This document shows, piece after piece, positions 45,666 to 54,570 of a DNA stretch of 64,000 nt. Every line of letters starts with the position of its first letter. Position 1 is the stretch's first letter. A program made the translations under genes and the position numbers. The stretch comes from an uncultured delta proteobacterium (lineage in GTDB: Bacteria; Myxococcota_A; UBA9160; JAFDET01): the NCBI GenBank assembly GCA_947259215.1, contig CAMYLJ010000029.1, forward strand, positions 1-64,000, given 5' to 3'. The notes under the pieces were generated by a model that was given only the letters and a program-made list of their open reading frames with translations, did no database searches and was not told the DNA's origin.

Positions 45666-45680
45666 CTCCCGCGACGGGAG
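45666..45680. promoter_or_regulatory. Small palindrome CTCCCG-CGA-CGGGAG
   Basis: Perfect 6-bp arms around a 3-bp spacer in the gap between the divergent crotonase (start 45623) and acyl-CoA dehydrogenase (start 45688). The right arm also supplies the GGGAG Shine-Dalgarno of the dehydrogenase. It could be an operator or a translation-control hairpin; in GC-rich DNA it may also be chance. Confidence 0.3.
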
Positions 45681-45687
45681 ACGAGCC

Positions 45688-46863
45688 ATGGACCTCCGCT
45701 ACGACGAGAGCCAGCAGGCCTTCCGCGCGGAGCTGCGCGCCTGGCTGGCCGACCACGTGACGCGCCCCTGGACCCAGGAGCTGCGCGACCCGGCCAACGA
45801 CGCCGACGCCCTGGTCGAGCTGCGGCGCGACTTCCAGCGGGAGCTGAACGACGCCGGCTTCCTGGGCCTCGACTGGCCGGTCGAGTGGGGCGGGCGCGGG
45901 CTCGGCCCCGTCGAGAAGAACATCTTCCAGGAGGAGACGGCCTGGGCGGATGCACCGCCCGTCCCGAACTTCCTCGGGATCGGCCTGCTCGGTCCCGCCC
46001 TGATCCACCACGGGAGCGAGGAGCAGCGCCGGCGCTTCATCCCCAAGATGCTCTCGGCGGAAGAGATCTGGTGCCAGGGCTTCAGCGAGCCCGGGGCAGG
46101 CAGCGACCTGGCCGGCATCCGCTGTCGCGCCGAGCCCGACGGCGACGACTTCCGCATCCACGGCCAGAAGGTCTGGACCACCTTCGGACCGTGGGCGGAC
46201 TGGATCTTCGTGCTGGCCCGGACCGATCCCGAGGACCGCTACGGCGGGATCACGTTCTTCCTGGTGCCGCTCCACCAGGACGGCGTCGACATGCGGCCCC
46301 TGCGCCAGATCACGGGGGAAGCCGAGTTCGGCGAGGTCTTCTTCGACGGCGCCCTCGCCCGGCGCGCGCACGTGGTGGGGAAGCTCGGCGAGGGCTGGCA
46401 GATCGCCATGACGGTGCTGGCCTACGAGCGCGGCGCCACTGCGCTGCTCGAGCCCGCCAAGAACGACCGCTACCTGAAGGACCTGGTGACGGGCTGCCGC
46501 GAGAACGGGACGCTCGGGCGCCCCGACGTGCGCGAGCGCATCGCACGGCTCCTCGCTGACAACGAGGTCATCCGCGCCAACGCGTACCGCACGCTGGCCA
46601 CACTGGCGGCGGGTCGCGCGCCGGGACCCGAAGCCTCGCTCGAGAAGCTCTTGTGGACCGAGCACGCCCGACGCCAGTCCGAGGCCGCCTTCGACCTGCT
46701 GGGGCCCCAGGCCCAGCTCGCGACCCGCGCGCACCACGCGCGGCCCGAGATGGACTGGGCCTACGAGCACCTGTGGTCACGCGCGGGGACCATCTACTCG
46801 GGCTCGTCGGAGATCCAGCGCAACATCATCGCCAAGCGCGTGCTCGCGCTGCCGACCCGCTAG
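45688..46863 (+). CDS. Acyl-CoA dehydrogenase, long (alpha-type) subunit
   Basis: A 391-residue acyl-CoA dehydrogenase. WCQGFSEPGAGSDLAGIR, HGQKVWTTFG, EFGEVFFDGALA and YSGSSEIQRNIIAKRVLALP. A Glu in VLAYERGAT occupies the isovaleryl-CoA-dehydrogenase base position. GGGAG lies 7 bp before the ATG. It is followed 10 bp later by a shorter paralogue; such long/short pairs form alpha2-beta2 enzymes in steroid side-chain oxidation (known for ChsE-type proteins), so a heterotetramer is likely. Confidence 0.92.
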   Translation: MDLRYDESQQAFRAELRAWLADHVTRPWTQELRDPANDADALVELRRDFQRELNDAGFLGLDWPVEWGGRGLGPVEKNIFQEETAWADAPPVPNFLGIGLLGPALIHHGSEEQRRRFIPKMLSAEEIWCQGFSEPGAGSDLAGIRCRAEPDGDDFRIHGQKVWTTFGPWADWIFVLARTDPEDRYGGITFFLVPLHQDGVDMRPLRQITGEAEFGEVFFDGALARRAHVVGKLGEGWQIAMTVLAYERGATALLEPAKNDRYLKDLVTGCRENGTLGRPDVRERIARLLADNEVIRANAYRTLATLAAGRAPGPEASLEKLLWTEHARRQSEAAFDLLGPQAQLATRAHHARPEMDWAYEHLWSRAGTIYSGSSEIQRNIIAKRVLALPTR

Positions 46864-46873
46864 GGAGCCTCGC

Positions 46874-47956
46874 ATGCAGTTCGACCTGGACGACGAGCGC
46901 GCACAGCTGAAGCAGGCGACGCGCGAGCTCTTGGAGGGCGAGTCACCCCTGGCCGAGTCCCGGGCGCTGATGGAGCAGAGCGCCGAGGGCTTCTCCAAGG
47001 CACTCTACGCGCAGCTGGCGGAGCTCGGCTACCTGGGATTGCTGCTGCCCGAAGACGCGGGCGGCGCCGGTGTGGGCCACGTCGGGCTCGCGGCAGTGCT
47101 GGAGGAGATGGGCCGCGTGGCGTTTCCCGGTCCGTTCCTCGACCAGATCCTGGCCATCGAGACCCTGCGCCGCTGTCCCGGCGACGAGGCGCGGCGCTGG
47201 CTCGAGCGCGCGCTGGGCGGCGACGTACTCGTCGTCCTGGCCCGGGCGGAGACCCTGTCGCTCGACGAGCCCGCGCAGCCCGAGACGCGGCTCGCGGACG
47301 CGCGGATCGTCGGACGCAAGCGTTGGGTACCCTTCGGCGCCCAGGCGGACGCGCTGCTCGTGACCACCGACCAGGGCCTCGCGCTCGTGCCGCGCCCCGA
47401 CAGTGGCTGGAATGCGACGCCGCTGGAGACCATCGACCTGGCCCAGCGCTTCGCCGAGATCCCGCTCGCTGCACCCGGGAGCGCGCTGCTCGGCCCGGCG
47501 GCGACCGACGCGGCGCTCGCCGAGGTGGACCGCACCGGCGCGCTCGCCGCGGCGGCGCTCCTGCTGGGCGTGATGGAGCGCTCCCTCGAGCTGACCCGCG
47601 ACTACACCGTCGAGCGCCAGGCCTTCGGCGCACCCATCGCGAGCTTCCAGGCCCTGCAGCACCGCATGGCCGACATGCTGATCCAGACCGAGGGAACCCG
47701 CGCCGCGGTCTACCGCGCGGCCTGGGCGACGGATGCGGAGGACGCCGACGCGGCACGGCTGGTGGCGGTCGCCAAAGCGCAGGCGGGCGACGCATCGCGC
47801 TTCGTCTGCGGCGAGACGATCCAGCTCCACGGGGGGGTCGGCTACACCTGGGAGTACGACCCCCACATCTACTACAAGCGCGCCAAGACCCTGGAGCAGT
47901 TCTACGGCTCGACCCGCGACGCGCTCGAGCAGCTGCTCGAAGCCTCGGGGATCTGA
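46874..47956 (+). CDS. Acyl-CoA dehydrogenase, short (beta-type) subunit
   Basis: A 360-residue partner-type acyl-CoA dehydrogenase. The N-terminus LGYLGLLLPEDAGGAGVGHVGLAAVLEEMGR is canonical, while the middle beta domain is shortened and the SEPGAGSD substrate motif is missing. The C-terminal ERQAFGAPIASFQALQHRMADM, IQLHGGVGYTWEYDPHIYYKRA is normal FAD-contact sequence. Expected to form a dimer of dimers with the product of 45688. Convergent with the next dehydrogenase. Confidence 0.9.
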   Translation: MQFDLDDERAQLKQATRELLEGESPLAESRALMEQSAEGFSKALYAQLAELGYLGLLLPEDAGGAGVGHVGLAAVLEEMGRVAFPGPFLDQILAIETLRRCPGDEARRWLERALGGDVLVVLARAETLSLDEPAQPETRLADARIVGRKRWVPFGAQADALLVTTDQGLALVPRPDSGWNATPLETIDLAQRFAEIPLAAPGSALLGPAATDAALAEVDRTGALAAAALLLGVMERSLELTRDYTVERQAFGAPIASFQALQHRMADMLIQTEGTRAAVYRAAWATDAEDADAARLVAVAKAQAGDASRFVCGETIQLHGGVGYTWEYDPHIYYKRAKTLEQFYGSTRDALEQLLEASGI

Positions 47957-47971
47957 CGCGCGCCGACGCGT

Positions 47972-49093
47972 TCAGCGGCGTCCGCCGAGGCCGAGCCCCT
48001 GGCGGGCCACGATGCTGCGCATGATCTCGGTGGTGCCGCCGCCGATGGTCTCCCACAGGCTCTGCCGCCAGAGCGTGTTCATGCGATTGCCGTCAACCAG
48101 GGTCTCCGGGCCGCCAAACGCCATGGCGGCGCGCGCGATCTCCTGACACGCCAGGGTGTGCACGACCTTGTTGGCGGCCGCCTCCACCGCGGCGTCGCGG
48201 CCCTTCTGCATGGCGTCGAGGACCCGCAGGCCCCAGATCTCCGCCTCCTCCACCCGCACCGCCAGGTCCGCCAGGCTGCGACGCACGTGGGGGTGCCCGA
48301 CGAGCTGGTGCTCCCGCGCGAACGCCACCACTTCCTCCAGGTCGCGGCGCACGCGCTTGGGCGCGAACTGGATGTGTCGCTCGTCGGCCAGCGCCTCGCC
48401 CACGATCTTCCAGGCGCCGTTCTCCGGTCCCACCCGGCTCGCGACGGGCACCTCGACGGCGTCCAGGTGGATCTCGTTCAGCTGGTCGCCGTCGAGGGTC
48501 GGAAGCGGCCCCACCCGCACGCCCGGCGCGTCGCGCGGCACGACGAAGAGCGAGAGTCCCGCCCCGCGGCTCTCCTGGGAGCCCGTGCGCGCCAGGAGCC
48601 ACAAGCAGTCCATGTCCTGGGCGTAGGACTGCCAGCATTTCTGGCCCGTCACGACGTAGGTGTCGCCGCGCCGCTCTGCGCGGCAGCGCACGGCGGCCAG
48701 GTCCGAGCCGGCTTCGGGCTCGGAGTAGCCGAGGGAGAAGTGGAGCTCGCCGGCCCGGATGGGCGGCAGCCACTCGCGCTTCTGCGCCTCGCTGCCGTGG
48801 CGGATGATCGTCTTCGCGACGATGCCGGAGGCCAGCGGGTTTCGCGCCGCGCGCGCGTACGCCACCTCGTCCCACAGCAGGTACTCCCAGGAGAGCGGCA
48901 TCGCGAGGCCACCCGCCTCCTCGGGCCAGACGAGCGCCAGCCAGCCGCGCTCGCCCATGGCCCGGAAGAGCGCGCGCACGCGCTCCCAGTGGTGGCCCTG
49001 GCAGTAGAAGGCGTCGAGATCGCGCCAGTCGTCCAGGAACGCGACGACCTCGGCGCGGAACGCCTCCTCCTCCCGAGAGAAGCCGAGGTTCAC
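47972..49093 (-). CDS. Acyl-CoA dehydrogenase, long type
   Basis: A 373-residue acyl-CoA dehydrogenase. LGYSEPEAGSDLAAVRCR, TGQKCWQSYAQDMD, and C-terminal GGGTTEIMRSIVARQGLG. The possible base Glu lies in EALADERHIQF. GTG start overlaps the upstream crotonase stop (GTGA). Last gene of a five-gene minus-strand operon (three dehydrogenases, crotonase, dehydrogenase) that starts under the degenerate operator at 52823. Confidence 0.91.
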   Translation of the reverse strand: MNLGFSREEEAFRAEVVAFLDDWRDLDAFYCQGHHWERVRALFRAMGERGWLALVWPEEAGGLAMPLSWEYLLWDEVAYARAARNPLASGIVAKTIIRHGSEAQKREWLPPIRAGELHFSLGYSEPEAGSDLAAVRCRAERRGDTYVVTGQKCWQSYAQDMDCLWLLARTGSQESRGAGLSLFVVPRDAPGVRVGPLPTLDGDQLNEIHLDAVEVPVASRVGPENGAWKIVGEALADERHIQFAPKRVRRDLEEVVAFAREHQLVGHPHVRRSLADLAVRVEEAEIWGLRVLDAMQKGRDAAVEAAANKVVHTLACQEIARAAMAFGGPETLVDGNRMNTLWRQSLWETIGGGTTEIMRSIVARQGLGLGGRR

Positions 49094-49914
49094 GACTCCT
49101 CGTCCTCGACCCGCGCGTTCGGGTCCGGGTTCCAGCGCGGCTCGCGCTTCTCGGCGAAGGCGCGCGGGCCCTCGCGGAAGTCCGGGTGGCCCCAGTGCAG
49201 GCGCAGCAGGCCCCAGGCGTGCTCGAGCGCCTCGCCGTAGCCGCGTTCGAGCGCGCCCCACACCGCCTGCTTGGAGAGCGCCATGGCCTGGGGCGAGTTG
49301 CGCTTCATGACGTCGGCCATCTCGCGGGCCAGGGGCAGCAGGTCCGCCGGCGCGGCCACCAGCTCCTCCACCAGCCCCAGCTCGTACGCGCGGCGTGCAG
49401 GCATCCGGTAGTGGCGACCCATCAAGGTCATGCGCAGGGCCGAGCCCAGGGGCAGCCGCCGCGCCAGCCCGACGTTCTCCAGCGCGCCCACCATCCCCAC
49501 GTTCACGTGGGCATCCATGAAGGCCGCGTTCTCGGAGGCCAGCACGATGTCCGAGTCCACCACGAAGTGCAGCCCGCCCCCGACGCAGAGACCGTTCACC
49601 GCGCAGATCACCGGCTTCCAGACCCGGTTCTGGCGCGGCGACCAGTGCACGGCGTCAGCCAGCGGGCGGTTGTTGAAGACGGACTCCGCCTCGCCGCCCT
49701 CGGCCTCGGCGACGTCGAAGCCGGTGCAGAAGTGGCGCTCGCCCGCCGCGCTGACGATCGCCACGCGGATCTCCGGATCTTCGCGCACCTCGCCCCAGAT
49801 CTCCCGCATGCGTCCCTGCATGGACGGCGTCAGCGCGTTGCCGCGCTCCGGCCGATCGAGAGTGATGGTGGCGACCCCGCCCTGCGTCTCGTAGCGGATG
49901 TCGGTCTGCGTCAT
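49090..49914 (-). CDS. Enoyl-CoA hydratase/isomerase (crotonase) family
   Basis: A 274-residue crotonase. ATITLDRPERGNALTPSMQ, RHFCTGFDVAE and NGLCVGGGLHFVVDSDIVLAS; the second catalytic position reads VGMVGALENVGLARRLPLG. The His in GGGLHFV in place of the usual Glu and the low Glu content of the active site suggest it may not be a classical hydratase. Overlaps genes on both sides by 4 bp, so it is strictly co-translated with the dehydrogenases. Confidence 0.9.
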   Translation of the reverse strand: MTQTDIRYETQGGVATITLDRPERGNALTPSMQGRMREIWGEVREDPEIRVAIVSAAGERHFCTGFDVAEAEGGEAESVFNNRPLADAVHWSPRQNRVWKPVICAVNGLCVGGGLHFVVDSDIVLASENAAFMDAHVNVGMVGALENVGLARRLPLGSALRMTLMGRHYRMPARRAYELGLVEELVAAPADLLPLAREMADVMKRNSPQAMALSKQAVWGALERGYGEALEHAWGLLRLHWGHPDFREGPRAFAEKREPRWNPDPNARVEDEES

Positions 49915-50729
49915 CGCGCCTCCTCCCCCAGATTCCAGTCCAACAGCACGCGCTCCCGCGCCTCGCTCAGCGTGGGAGGTTGGCTCGCCAGCTGGAGGAT
50001 GCGGCGGGACACGTGGAAGACCGGCCCCTCCAGGGTGATCCCCACGGCCCCGAAGAGCTGGTGGCAGGCGTGCGCCGCGTCGACGGCGGCCCGCGTCGCC
50101 GCGAACTCGCCGATCGCCCGGCCGAACTGCTTCCGGGACCGCACGTGCTCGGCGGTTGCGTCCACCAGCTTCCGCGCTGCCGCCGCCAGGTAGCACGCCG
50201 ACGCCAGGTCGTGGAGCGCCAGGGCACGCGACGCGTCTCCCAGGTCTTCCGTCACGTCGCAGTCGGCGCGACCCCAGGGCTCGCCGCCCAGGGTTCCCAC
50301 GGGCTCGGGCGTTCCGCGCGGAGCGAGCCGCACGGCCCGGCCCTCGCGCACCGCAAGGATCACGTCCGCCTCGCAGCCGAAGGGCAGCAGCGGCGGCTCC
50401 GCCAGTGACACCAGCGCCTCGCCGCGCGCCACGGCGGCGCGCTCCTCGTCGGGGAGCACCTGGGTCGCGAAGAAGCTCGCCGCCAGCGGTCCCGGAAAGA
50501 GCGCCGCCCCGAGCGACTCCATGGCCGCTGCGAGCTCGAGCGCCCCGCCGTCTCCTTCCGGTGTCGCCAGCGCCAGGATCCCGAGCTCCGCCAGCGCCTG
50601 CCACGGCTCGCGCGCGAAGCTTCCCGCTCCGGCGCGAATCGCCTGCTCGGGACAGCGATCCCGCGCAAAGGCCGCGACCGCGTCGGCGATGGCGCGCCCA
50701 GCGTCGTCGAGCTCGAGGTCGAGGCTCAT
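49911..50729 (-). CDS. Short acyl-CoA dehydrogenase subunit
   Basis: A 272-residue acyl-CoA dehydrogenase-like protein, clearly shorter than the usual 380. The N-terminal helical domain and the C-terminal RSRKQFGRAIGEFAATRAAVDAAHACHQLFGAVGITLEG are present; the middle beta domain is mostly gone and no catalytic Glu can be placed. Such proteins act as beta subunits. Start and stop both overlap neighbours by ATGA. Confidence 0.87.
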   Translation of the reverse strand: MSLDLELDDAGRAIADAVAAFARDRCPEQAIRAGAGSFAREPWQALAELGILALATPEGDGGALELAAAMESLGAALFPGPLAASFFATQVLPDEERAAVARGEALVSLAEPPLLPFGCEADVILAVREGRAVRLAPRGTPEPVGTLGGEPWGRADCDVTEDLGDASRALALHDLASACYLAAAARKLVDATAEHVRSRKQFGRAIGEFAATRAAVDAAHACHQLFGAVGITLEGPVFHVSRRILQLASQPPTLSEARERVLLDWNLGEEAR

Positions 50730-51655
50730 GCGTCCCCCGCCCAGCGCGCCGACGCCACCGCGCGGCCGTGCGCCGGCGCTCCGCCCAGCTCGAGACGCAG
50801 CGCCTGGAGGCGCATGCTCCACACGTGCAGATCGTGCTCGCGCGTGAAGCCCATGGCGCCGCTGAACTGGTGCGTCTCGTCGAAGACCCGCCGCGCCGCC
50901 TGGGCGGCGTGGGCCGCGGCGACCGCCGCGCCCTCGACGGGCGCGCCGGCATGGGCCGCCTCCAGGGCCAGCCAGCGGCTGCCCTCCACCGCCACGTGCA
51001 GCTGGGCCAGGCGATGCTGCACGCCCTGGAAGGAGCCGATGGCGCGCCCGAACTGGCGACGCTTCTTCACGTAGTCGAGGGTCGTGTCCAGGGCGGCGCG
51101 CATGCAGCCCGCGAGTTCCGCCGCCAGCGCGACCTGCCACCACGCCCGGAGTCGCTCCGCCGCTTCCGGTCCCAGACGGGTTCGCTCGCGACCGCCCTGC
51201 ACCCGGCCCATGGGAAAGCCGAAGTTCGAGGCCACCGCCTCCGTGTCTCCTGGCTCGAGGGAGAGCACCGCGACGCCGTCGGCTTCGAGGCGCAGCGCGC
51301 TCCGGGCATGGGCGGCGTAGCGCACCGGGAGCTCGCGCTGCGTGGGAAGCAACGCGACCGGTCGCGGCAGCTCCTCGTCGACGAGCAGCGGCGCCACCAG
51401 CGCCGCGGCCCCGACGCCGATCACGCCCCCGGCACGCGCCACCGCCTCCACCAGCAGCGCCGCCTCGAGGGGACCCGTCTCGTCGCCCCGCGCCAGGTCC
51501 AGGAATCCGGCCTCGGCCAGGGCGTCCTCCAGCGGCGAGTCGTACTCCGCCTTGGCGGACAGCGCGATCGCCCGCTCGGGACCGGCGTGACGCGTGAGCA
51601 GCTGCTCGACGGCCTCGAGGATGGCCTGCTGGTCGGCGGCGAGCTCGAAATCCAC
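50726..51655 (-). CDS. Short acyl-CoA dehydrogenase subunit
   Basis: A 309-residue acyl-CoA dehydrogenase-like protein. KKRRQFGRAIGSFQGVQHRLAQLHVAVEGSRWL and DETHQFSGAMGFTREHDLHVWSMRLQALRLELGG mark the C-terminal FAD domain; the central beta domain is reduced. GTG start, 6 bp after the long subunit at 51662. Together with the gene at 49911 there are two short subunits and two long ones in this operon, perhaps two heteromeric enzymes (inference). Confidence 0.87.
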   Translation of the reverse strand: MDFELAADQQAILEAVEQLLTRHAGPERAIALSAKAEYDSPLEDALAEAGFLDLARGDETGPLEAALLVEAVARAGGVIGVGAAALVAPLLVDEELPRPVALLPTQRELPVRYAAHARSALRLEADGVAVLSLEPGDTEAVASNFGFPMGRVQGGRERTRLGPEAAERLRAWWQVALAAELAGCMRAALDTTLDYVKKRRQFGRAIGSFQGVQHRLAQLHVAVEGSRWLALEAAHAGAPVEGAAVAAAHAAQAARRVFDETHQFSGAMGFTREHDLHVWSMRLQALRLELGGAPAHGRAVASARWAGDA

Positions 51656-51661
51656 CTCGCG

Positions 51662-52807
51662 CTACTCCCGCGGCAGGCCGAGCACGCGGCTCGCGACGAG
51701 GTTCAGCTGCACCTCGGTAGCGCCCACCGCCACGCCCGCCGTCATGGCCCAACGGAAGCGCGTGTCTGCGTAGCTCCCGTAGACCAGCGCCTCGCTGCCG
51801 AAGAGCTCGACGGCCAGGTCCGCCACCGCCTGCTCGGCGGTCGTCGCCGCCACCCGCGCCACGTTGGCGTCGGCGCTGGGCGGAAGGCCGTGAGCGCGCT
51901 GGTCGATCACGCGGTAGCTGAGCAGTCGCGCCGCCTCGCAGAGTGCACGGGCCTCGCCCAGCTGCTCGCGCACCCGCGGCTCGCCCAGCTGGCCGCGCGC
52001 GCGCGCCTGCTCCGCCAGGTCGTCCAGGATCCGCGCGGCGCGGTGATAGCGCGCCGCGCCCACGCGCTCGTGCTGGAGCGCGTAGGTGACGACGGACCAG
52101 CCTTCGTTCTCCGGGCCGAGCCGACAGGAGACGGGGACCCGCACATCGCTGAAGAAGACCTCGTGGAAGTAGCGATCGCCCACCACCGACGGGATCTCGC
52201 GCACGTCGATCCCGGGCAGATCCATCGGCACGAGCAGCACCGAGATGCCCCGGTGCCGCTTCGACTCGGGATCGCTGCGCACCAGCAGGAAGCAGTAGTC
52301 CGCGTGGTTGGCGTAGGAGGTCCAGATCTTGGAGCCGTTCACGGTGTAGTCGTCGCCGTCGCGCGCCGCGGCGGTGCGCAGGGCCACCAGGTCGGAGCCC
52401 GCCTCGGGCTCGGAGAAGCCCTGGCACCAGAGCACCTGGCCGGCGGAGATCTTCGGCAGGTGGAGCGCCTTCTGCTCCTCGCTGCCGTGCTGCATGATCG
52501 CCGGGCCGATCCAGTTGACGTTCATGTACTGCGGGCCGCGGGGCTCGCCGATGCCCCACATCTCCTCGCCGAAGATCGCGTGGCGCCAGGGCGAGGCGTC
52601 CGCGCCCCCGTGCGCGCGAGGCCAGCTCTGGGTGAGCCAGCCGCGCTCGGCCAGCCGGGCGCAGAACGCCCGCGAGAAGGACGCCTGGGCATCGCTGCCG
52701 GGCCCGCCGCGGGAGAGCTCCTCCCAGTCGTCCGGCAGTGCCTCCGCCAGGAACTCCTGGACCTCGCGGCGGTAGGCGACCTCTTCGGGCGACCAGTCGA
52801 ACTCCAC
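51662..52807 (-). CDS. Acyl-CoA dehydrogenase, long type
   Basis: A 381-residue acyl-CoA dehydrogenase. WCQGFSEPEAGSDLVALRT, NGSKIWTSYANHADYC, RYFHEVFFSDVRVPVSCRLG and the C-terminal VAVGATEVQLNLVASRVLGLPRE. A Glu in ALQHERVGAARYH is the likely base. GTG start with GGGAGG upstream. First gene of the operon, 16 bp downstream of the degenerate palindrome and divergent from the acyl-CoA ligase at 52909. Confidence 0.92.
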   Translation of the reverse strand: MEFDWSPEEVAYRREVQEFLAEALPDDWEELSRGGPGSDAQASFSRAFCARLAERGWLTQSWPRAHGGADASPWRHAIFGEEMWGIGEPRGPQYMNVNWIGPAIMQHGSEEQKALHLPKISAGQVLWCQGFSEPEAGSDLVALRTAAARDGDDYTVNGSKIWTSYANHADYCFLLVRSDPESKRHRGISVLLVPMDLPGIDVREIPSVVGDRYFHEVFFSDVRVPVSCRLGPENEGWSVVTYALQHERVGAARYHRAARILDDLAEQARARGQLGEPRVREQLGEARALCEAARLLSYRVIDQRAHGLPPSADANVARVAATTAEQAVADLAVELFGSEALVYGSYADTRFRWAMTAGVAVGATEVQLNLVASRVLGLPRE

Positions 52808-52822
52808 GGGGCCTCCCGGAAA

Positions 52823-52841
52823 ATCTGACGGGATATCAGAT
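52823..52841. promoter_or_regulatory. Degenerate copy of the TCTGACG palindrome
   Basis: ATCTGACG GGA TATCAGAT: the left arm is identical to the three perfect sites, and the right arm has TA in place of CG. An extra half-like ATCAGAT follows at 52844. It lies in the 101-bp gap between the divergent dehydrogenase operon (start 52807) and ligase gene (start 52909). Probably a weaker operator of the same regulator. Confidence 0.55.
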
Positions 52842-52908
52842 AGATCAGATGCCCGGGCCGGGCAAGCGCGGACGCCGGCGCCGCGCGCGTGTCGAGTAGA
52901 ATCGCGGC

Positions 52909-54570
52909 ATGGCCTTCCCGGACTACGCGCCGTCGATCCCGGTCTTCCTGCGCCGGCTGGCGCAGCGCTTCGGCGAGAAGGAGCTGGTGGTGCTGGGCGA
53001 CCAGCGCCTCAGCTACGCGGGCGCGGAGCGCGAGTCGGCCGTGCTGGCCCGCGGCCTGCTGGCGGCCGGCGTCGGCAAGGGCACGCGCGTCGGCCTCTTG
53101 CATCCGAACGGTCCCGACTGGGTGACGGGCTGGCTGGCGGCCGCGCGCATCGGCGCCCTGGTGGTGCCGATCAACACCTTCTACCAGGCGCGCGAGCTGG
53201 GCCGGATCCTGCGCCACGCGGACGTGCACACGCTGCTCTCCCGCGCGCGCTTCCTGCGCCACGACTACCTGACGCAGCTCGAGGTGGCCGCGCCGGAGCT
53301 GGCGGCGCAGAAGGGCGAGCCGCTGCATCTGCCGAGCCTGCCGTACCTGCGCGCCGTGCGCGTCTGGGGCGGGAGCGATCGCGCCTGGGCCGGCGACGGC
53401 CCGCACGGCCTGCGCGCACTCGCAGCTGCGACGCCAGCCATCGACGACGCCTACCTCGCGGCGGTGGAGGAGCAGGTCGCGCCCGCGGACCCGATGATCC
53501 TGATCTACAGCTCGGGCAGCACCGCCGAGCCCAAGGGCGCGATCCACAGCCACGGCGCCGTCCTGCGCCACTCCCACAACCTGAACCAGTTTCGCGACAT
53601 CCAGGAGAGCGACCGCATCTACACCCCGATGCCCTTCTTCTGGGTCGGGGGCTTCTCCTTCGGCCTGGTGTCGGCGATGCACATGGGTGCCAGCATGATC
53701 TGCGAGGAGCTCTTCGAGCCGGGCGCCACCCTCGACCTGATCGAGCGCGAGCGCGCCACGGTGGTGGCGGGCTGGCCCCACTACGCCAAGGCGCTGGCGG
53801 AGCATCCGAGCCTGCGCGAGCGCGACCTGTCTTCGATCCGCACGGGCAACCTCTACGAGGTGCTGCCGCCGGAGCTGCGCCCGCGCGACCCGGAGCTGCG
53901 CTCCAACTCCCTCGGCATGACGGAGACCGGCGGACCCCACACCATCGACCGCATGGACGTGGACCTGCCCGAGACGCTGCGCGGCTCCTTCGGGCGCTCG
54001 GTGCCCGGCCTCGAGCACAAGCTGGTGGACTCCGAGACGGGCGAGCGCCTCGAAGCCGGTGACTTCGGCGAGATCTGCGTGCGCGGCTACAGCGTGATGC
54101 AGGGGCTCTACAAGGTGGAGCGCGAGGACGCGTTCGATGCCGACGGCTACTACCACACGGGGGACGGCGGCCGCTTCGACGCCGAGGGCTACCTCTTCTT
54201 CGAAGCGCGGCTCGGCGACCTGATCAAGACCGGTGGCGCCAACGTGGCGCCGCGGGAGGTGGAGGTGGCGCTGATGGCCCTGCCGGAGGTGAAGCAGGCC
54301 TACGTCGTCGGCGTACCGCACCCCGAGCGGGGGCAGACGGTGGAGGCCGCCGTGGTCCTCCAGGCGGGCCGCAGCGCCGAGGCCGACGACCTGCGCGCGC
54401 GCCTCAAGGCGGAGCTCTCGGCGTACAAGGTGCCGCGCCACCTGTTCCTGTACACGAGCGCCGAGCTCCCCTTCACCGACAGCGGCAAGATCGACAAGCG
54501 CGCGCTCGCCACCCTGCTCGCCGCGCGCCTGGCCCGAAGAGCGAGCCTGAGAAACGGGGACGGTCCTTAG
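52909..54570 (+). CDS. Acyl-CoA synthetase (AMP-forming, FadD-like)
   Basis: A 553-residue ANL ligase. IYSSGSTAEPKGAIHSHGAV is the P-loop-like motif; NSLGMTETGGPHTID is the adenine block; YHTGDGGRFDAEGYLFFEARLGDLIKTGG and AYKVPRHLF complete the hinge and C-terminal domain; DSGKIDKRAL carries the catalytic Lys. The last residues SLRNGDGP are encoded by the 67-bp palindrome that has inserted over the gene end, replacing the native C-terminus. Activates the acid for the divergent dehydrogenase operon. Confidence 0.93.
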   Translation: MAFPDYAPSIPVFLRRLAQRFGEKELVVLGDQRLSYAGAERESAVLARGLLAAGVGKGTRVGLLHPNGPDWVTGWLAAARIGALVVPINTFYQARELGRILRHADVHTLLSRARFLRHDYLTQLEVAAPELAAQKGEPLHLPSLPYLRAVRVWGGSDRAWAGDGPHGLRALAAATPAIDDAYLAAVEEQVAPADPMILIYSSGSTAEPKGAIHSHGAVLRHSHNLNQFRDIQESDRIYTPMPFFWVGGFSFGLVSAMHMGASMICEELFEPGATLDLIERERATVVAGWPHYAKALAEHPSLRERDLSSIRTGNLYEVLPPELRPRDPELRSNSLGMTETGGPHTIDRMDVDLPETLRGSFGRSVPGLEHKLVDSETGERLEAGDFGEICVRGYSVMQGLYKVEREDAFDADGYYHTGDGGRFDAEGYLFFEARLGDLIKTGGANVAPREVEVALMALPEVKQAYVVGVPHPERGQTVEAAVVLQAGRSAEADDLRARLKAELSAYKVPRHLFLYTSAELPFTDSGKIDKRALATLLAARLARRASLRNGDGP

